A stretch of DNA of 9,803 nt, taken from contig JAQGJF010000001.1 in assembly GCA_028290765.1 (NCBI GenBank), positions 1 through 9,803 on the forward strand, given 5' to 3'. The stretch is from Tardiphaga sp. (lineage in GTDB: Bacteria; Pseudomonadota; Alphaproteobacteria; Rhizobiales; Xanthobacteraceae). Numbering within the stretch: the first letter of the stretch is position 1; the number at the start of each line of letters is the position of its first letter. The notes beneath the pieces are model-generated. The model did no database searches. It was given only the letters and a program-made list of their open reading frames with translations, and was not told the DNA's origin. Both the position numbers and the translations under genes were made by a program. Shown piece by piece: positions 6,603 through 9,803 of the stretch.

Positions 6603-7787
6603 TCAGGGAACGCGGCGAACGGGGGCCCAGGTCTGCGTCCGCGTTGATTCAATGCAAGCATCGATAAATGCGATGCCCTCCGCACCAGTGACCGCGTTGG
6701 GTGTCACGGCGGCGAGCGGATCCGGGGGCTGTCCACTGCGGCGCGCTGCGACGAGATCGGCGAAATCCGCATAGACATTGGCAAAGGCTTCGAGGAAAGC
6801 TTCCGGATGTCCCGGCGGCAGGCGGGTGGCGCGCTTCGTCAGCGGATACAATGTCGGAAGCCCGCGCGTTCGCAATTCCACCGGTCTGTTGTTTCGCACC
6901 ACGCGAAGCTCATTGGCGCTGGCCTGTTGCCAGGTGACGCCGCCGGCCTCGCCGTAGGCTTCGAGCGACAACGCATTTTCGGCACCGGTCGCGGCCTTGG
7001 TCACGAACATCACGCCACGGGCACCGCCTTCAAGCCTGAAAATGACGGAAGCCGTGTCATGGGTGGTTCGCCCGGGCAGGGCGGCGCCGACATCGGCCAG
7101 AACCGATTCAACACGCCGCCCGCTGGTGTAGGTGAGAAGCTGGTGAGCATGGGTGCCGATGTCGCCCAGCACGTGACTCAACCCGCCTTTTGCGGGATCG
7201 AGCCGCCATTTCAGGCGGCTCGACATCGCATCCGGCTGATCTTCGACGCGGGTTCCCAGCGATCCCTGGACATAGGAAACATGAAGCACCCGCAGCGGTC
7301 CGATTTCGCCGGCCTCGATGGTGGCGCGCGCTTCGCGCACCATCGGATAGCCGGAATAGTTGTGCGTCAGGCAAAACACCAGCCGTCGCGACCGCGCGCG
7401 TTCGACGAGATCCAGGGCTTCGTCGAAATCATTGGTGATCGGTTTGTCGCAAATGACGTCGAGCCCGGCGTCCAGCGCCATCGCCGCGTAGCGGTGATGG
7501 CTGTCGTTGGGCGTCATGATGGCAACGGCGTCGATCGGATCCGATCGCCTGGCTTCTTCGGCGATCATGGTCGCCATATCGGCATATCCGCGTGGAATAT
7601 GCAGGGCGGTTGCGTCCGCAATCGATCTGGCGGGATCGGATGACAGCACGCCGGCGCAAATCTCGAAGCGATCGTCGAGACGCGCCGCAATGCGGTGGAC
7701 AGGACCGATCAGCGCGTTGCCGCCGCCGCCGACGACAGCCAGCCTGACGCGCCGGCCGAGCGAACTGGATGAAGCAGAAATAACCAT
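6603..7787 (-). CDS. Gfo/Idh/MocA family NAD(P)-dependent oxidoreductase
   Basis: A 394-residue cytoplasmic dehydrogenase. The N-terminal Rossmann fold begins VRLAVVGGGGNALIGPVHR (14-32). The second strand region has AIMTPNDSHH (89-98), and the nicotinamide-site motif is CDKPI (113-117), with Asp where EKP is commoner. The C-terminal domain carries GLSHVLGDIGTHAHQLL (202-218), whose Asp209 and His213 are the usual catalytic pair. Relatives oxidise polyols, inositols, rhizopines or sugar derivatives to keto compounds. The frame is open back to 7892, but the extra 35 residues lack family similarity and would run through the inverted repeat at 7831-7884. The ATG at 7787 with AAGGAC at 7798-7803 is preferred. 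It precedes the transporter and isomerase genes on the same strand and would be the likely first oxidation step. Confidence 0.92.
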   Translation of the reverse strand: MVISASSSSLGRRVRLAVVGGGGNALIGPVHRIAARLDDRFEICAGVLSSDPARSIADATALHIPRGYADMATMIAEEARRSDPIDAVAIMTPNDSHHRYAAMALDAGLDVICDKPITNDFDEALDLVERARSRRLVFCLTHNYSGYPMVREARATIEAGEIGPLRVLHVSYVQGSLGTRVEDQPDAMSSRLKWRLDPAKGGLSHVLGDIGTHAHQLLTYTSGRRVESVLADVGAALPGRTTHDTASVIFRLEGGARGVMFVTKAATGAENALSLEAYGEAGGVTWQQASANELRVVRNNRPVELRTRGLPTLYPLTKRATRLPPGHPEAFLEAFANVYADFADLVAARRSGQPPDPLAAVTPNAVTGAEGIAFIDACIESTRTQTWAPVRRVP

Positions 7788-7830
7788 TCGTTCAGTTGTC
7801 CTTGGTGCGCGCTGCCATCCCCGGTATTGC

Positions 7831-7884
7831 GAATCTGAAGTTCGCTCGATCCTGTGACAACCCTCTTTAGCGAACTTCGGATTC
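7831..7884. promoter_or_regulatory. 16-bp inverted repeat in the divergent promoter region, likely operator
   Basis: GAATCTGAAGTTCGCT (7831-7846) and AGCGAACTTCGGATTC (7869-7884) are inverted copies with one mismatch across a 22-bp spacer, arm centres 38 bp apart. Each arm contains a small dyad (CGAA-C-TTCG on the right, one base off on the left), so the site may be two dimer sites. It lies between the oxidoreductase gene (minus) and the hydrolase gene (plus). In the plus direction the right arm ends 30 bp before a TATACT box; in the minus direction the left arm sits just downstream of a TTGTCA box (7853-7858). A regulator bound here could control both directions. No regulator gene adjoins it in the window. 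Confidence 0.6.
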
Positions 7885-7914
7885 AAGAACACTAGAAACC
7901 TCGGGGACGAGCCT

Positions 7915-7920
7915 TATACT
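7915..7920 (+). promoter_or_regulatory. Candidate -10 box of the hydrolase operon
   Basis: TATACT matches the -10 consensus at five of six positions, 20 bp upstream of the hydrolase ATG. No good -35 hexamer is found 16-18 bp upstream, which would fit an activator-dependent promoter using the adjacent inverted repeat. The implied leader is very short, only a dozen or so bases, but still contains the AAAGGGAG ribosome-binding site (7925-7932). Confidence 0.35.
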
Positions 7921-7939
7921 TCGGCAAAGGGAGAAACGC

Positions 7940-8767
7940 ATGCGTACCGAACTCATTTCGATCGAGACCGACACCACGCCGCTTGACGGCGCATTTCACT
8001 GGCCCGAACACCGGCCGTTACGGGGAGCCGTTCTTCTCTTCCACGGCAACACCATGAATTTCTATGTCGGCGCGCCGCGATTTCTGGCGCCGGTGCTGAC
8101 CGAACTGGGCTTCGCGTGCCTCGCTTTCAACCGGCGCGGCCATGACATTCTCAGCGTTCGCGACAGCCGGGCGGCGGAGGGCGGTGCATTTCAGCGTACG
8201 AGCGAAGGCGTCGCCGACAACAATCATGCCGCGGCGTGGCTGGCCGATCGCGGATTTTCAGCACCGGTCGTGATCGGACACAGCAACGGCGGCATGCTCG
8301 GGACGATCCACGTTTCGGAACATCCGGAAACGCCCGCCCTCATTCTGCTCTCGGCGCATCGCGGCGGCGGAATCGAGCACACCAGGAATTCGCAACGCAT
8401 GCTAGCGGGCGACCGGTTCGCCGAGGCCTTCGAGTCGGCCAAGGCGCTGGTCGCCGCCGGAAAAGGAAGTGAACTGATCCTGTTCCCCGGCTGGTGGTAT
8501 GTGCTCAGCGCCGAGAGCATGGTCGACCGTTTCACCACGATGCCGCATACGCTCGATCTGGCCCCGCGCATCAAATGCCCGGTGCTATATGTCCGCGGCG
8601 ACCAGGAGGCGAAGGAGCCTTATCCCGCCGAGGATTTTGCGGCACGCGCCGGCGGCCCCTGTGACGTCGAGATTGTGCCGAATTGCGATCACTTCTATCG
8701 TGGCCGAGAGGCCGCGATCCAGAGCATCGTCACAAAATGGTTGGCGGGCGTGTATCGGTCGAAATGA
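7940..8767 (+). CDS. Alpha/beta-hydrolase family protein
   Basis: A 275-residue protein with the alpha/beta-hydrolase layout: LLFHGNT (32-38, oxyanion region), nucleophile elbow GHSNGG with Ser115, Asp221 (YVRGDQE) and His251 (NCDHFYRG) as the likely catalytic triad. There is no signal peptide, so it should be cytoplasmic. The ATG at 7940 has a strong AAAGGGAG (7925-7932). The family hydrolyses esters, amides, lactones and C-C bonds; nothing in the sequence fixes the substrate. It is followed 52 bp later by a metallo-hydrolase gene on the same strand, probably one transcript. It diverges from the oxidoreductase gene, hinting at a link with the catabolic cluster. Confidence 0.88.
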   Translation: MRTELISIETDTTPLDGAFHWPEHRPLRGAVLLFHGNTMNFYVGAPRFLAPVLTELGFACLAFNRRGHDILSVRDSRAAEGGAFQRTSEGVADNNHAAAWLADRGFSAPVVIGHSNGGMLGTIHVSEHPETPALILLSAHRGGGIEHTRNSQRMLAGDRFAEAFESAKALVAAGKGSELILFPGWWYVLSAESMVDRFTTMPHTLDLAPRIKCPVLYVRGDQEAKEPYPAEDFAARAGGPCDVEIVPNCDHFYRGREAAIQSIVTKWLAGVYRSK

Positions 8768-8819
8768 CCGAGGTGTGGCGATGCAGCTAAATTGAGACGT
8801 GCCTCGAGGTAGGATTCCC

Positions 8820-9629
8820 ATGACAGCCTGGATCTGTGTGCAATGTGGTCAGCAATATGCCGAGAGCGAAACGCCGCCGGCGCGCTGCAAGATCTGCGAG
8901 GATGACCGGCAATACGTCCGCTGGAGCGGCCAGAGCTGGACCAGCATGGACGAACTGTCCCGGACCCATCAGATCGATTGGCGCGACGACGGTGGTCTGA
9001 CAGGGATCGGCATCAAGCCAGATTTCGCCATCGCCCAGCGCGCGCTGCTGGTTCAGGAGTCGGACGGGTGCGTGTTGTGGGATTGTATCCCGCTCGTGAC
9101 CCCGGAGGCCATTGAGCGGATCAAGGCGATCGGTGGGCTGAAGGCGATCGCAATCTCTCATCCGCATTATTATGGCGTGATGGCGGAGTGGAGCGAGGCG
9201 TTCGGTGGCGTGCCGATCTATCTGCATGCGGACGACGGCGAATGGATCACGCGGCCGCATCCTTCGATCGTGCGATGGTCCGGCGAAACCTGTCCGCTGT
9301 CGGCCGCGTTGAGGCTGATCCGGTGCGGAGGTCACTTTCCCGGTGGAACGGTGATGCATTGGTCGGAAGGGGCAGGCGGCAAGGGCGCCTTGCTGTGCGG
9401 CGATGTCGCCACGGTGACGATGGACCGGCGTCACGTCAGCTTCATGCATAGCTTCCCGAACTATGTGCCGCTCAACGCAGCGGCGGTGCGCGCAATCCAG
9501 TCGGCGGTGTCGCCGTTCTCGTTCGACCGTGTTTACGGCGCCTGGTGGGGGCGCAATATCGAGTCCGGTGGCCGGCAAGCCTTCGACGCTTCGGTGGCGC
9601 GCTATCTTCGGGCTATCTCGGATCATTGA
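8820..9629 (+). CDS. Metallo-beta-lactamase-fold hydrolase with N-terminal zinc ribbon
   Basis: A 269-residue protein. It opens with two CxxC knuckles (Cys6/Cys9 and Cys23/Cys26), a rubredoxin-like zinc or iron site. The MBL domain follows from about residue 60: SHPHYYGVMAEW (113-124), in place of the canonical HxHxDH, then YLHADDGEW (134-142), GGHFPGG (170-176, His172), CGDVAT (193-198, Asp195) and YGAWWGR (239-245). A conserved group of proteobacterial MBL proteins with the HPHYY variant matches this plan, so the motif is probably a family trait rather than damage. The ATG at 8820 is chosen because AGGA (8811-8814) lies five bases upstream; an in-frame GTG at 8799 is less likely. Function is unknown: hydrolysis of a small ester, lactone or thioester is the general expectation. 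Confidence 0.87.
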   Translation: MTAWICVQCGQQYAESETPPARCKICEDDRQYVRWSGQSWTSMDELSRTHQIDWRDDGGLTGIGIKPDFAIAQRALLVQESDGCVLWDCIPLVTPEAIERIKAIGGLKAIAISHPHYYGVMAEWSEAFGGVPIYLHADDGEWITRPHPSIVRWSGETCPLSAALRLIRCGGHFPGGTVMHWSEGAGGKGALLCGDVATVTMDRRHVSFMHSFPNYVPLNAAAVRAIQSAVSPFSFDRVYGAWWGRNIESGGRQAFDASVARYLRAISDH

Positions 9630-9803
9630 CAGGTTCGATAGACCGGTACCGAACTCGATTCTCAATTAACGGTTCCCCGATCGGAACTCACGGATCGATT
9701 TGCCGATCACGACGGATTCTTTGCGCAAACAGGCACACCAACGGCTTGAGTTTAAGCGCGCGTTTACTTCCTCGGGAGACAACCGAACAGAACAAGCTAT
9801 AAG
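9630..9803. other. Terminal intergenic stretch without a supported gene
   Basis: I see no credible coding region in these 174 bp. Two small inverted repeats follow the metallo-hydrolase stop: GTTCG/CGAAC (9633-9654), which encloses a CGGTACCG palindrome, and GTTCC/GGAAC around a 6-nt loop (9672-9687). Neither is followed by a T-run, so an intrinsic terminator is possible but weak. The last 40 or so bases may be the leader of a gene beyond the window. Confidence 0.4.

Noticed and set aside
6807..7643. 278-codon plus-strand open frame opposite the oxidoreductase gene
   Set aside because: Antisense to a gene with intact Rossmann and catalytic motifs; its composition is typical of a mirror frame.
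8787..9665. 292-codon minus-strand open frame opposite the MBL hydrolase gene
   Set aside because: The plus-strand reading has zinc-ribbon and MBL motifs and a ribosome-binding site, whereas the minus reading is His/Arg-rich with no domain.
9545..9802. Open frame running to the right edge
   Set aside because: It begins inside the MBL gene in another frame and continues through non-coding sequence; it has no start signal or recognisable protein features.

Overview
The window reads as a GC-rich alphaproteobacterial chromosome segment. Gene style, Shine-Dalgarno use, dense overlapping operons and the gene families fit a Bradyrhizobium/Rhodopseudomonas-like member of the Hyphomicrobiales. That placement is an inference from protein style; no rRNA or phylogenetic marker is present. 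I see no mobile element, tRNA, rRNA or CRISPR array.

Left edge (1-1228): the 5' part of a glyoxalase-fold ring-cleaving dioxygenase gene leaves the window on the minus strand. A divergent LysR-type regulator gene lies on the plus strand. The 149-bp space between them has back-to-back candidate promoters, an inverted repeat over the regulator's -10 box and a repeated GACAATC half-site. This looks like a self-contained aromatic/hydroquinone-response pair.

Centre (1255-7787, all minus strand): a catabolic gene cluster. In transcription order it holds a Gfo/Idh/MocA oxidoreductase, a 200-bp gap, two PAAT-family permeases, a periplasmic solute-binding protein, a stem-loop, a TIM-barrel sugar isomerase/epimerase-like protein, a D-2-hydroxyacid dehydrogenase and the transporter ATPase. 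Most joins are 4-14 nt overlaps or short gaps. The transporter is of the polar amino-acid type, but the three enzymes are of kinds that act on polyols, sugars and hydroxy acids. The binding protein also appears to lack the Asp that normally holds the ligand's alpha-amino group. The simplest reading is uptake and stepwise oxidation/isomerisation of a carboxylate-bearing sugar, inositol or opine-like compound that I cannot name.

Right (7940-9629, plus strand): an alpha/beta hydrolase and a metallo-beta-lactamase-fold hydrolase with an N-terminal CxxC...CxxC zinc ribbon, 52 bp apart and probably co-transcribed. They diverge from the oxidoreductase gene across a 152-bp region with a 16-bp inverted repeat (one mismatch). 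That repeat is a good candidate operator for a regulator serving both directions. The hydrolases may liberate or process the compound that the central cluster consumes, but this is inferred only from position. The final 174 bp hold no gene I can support.
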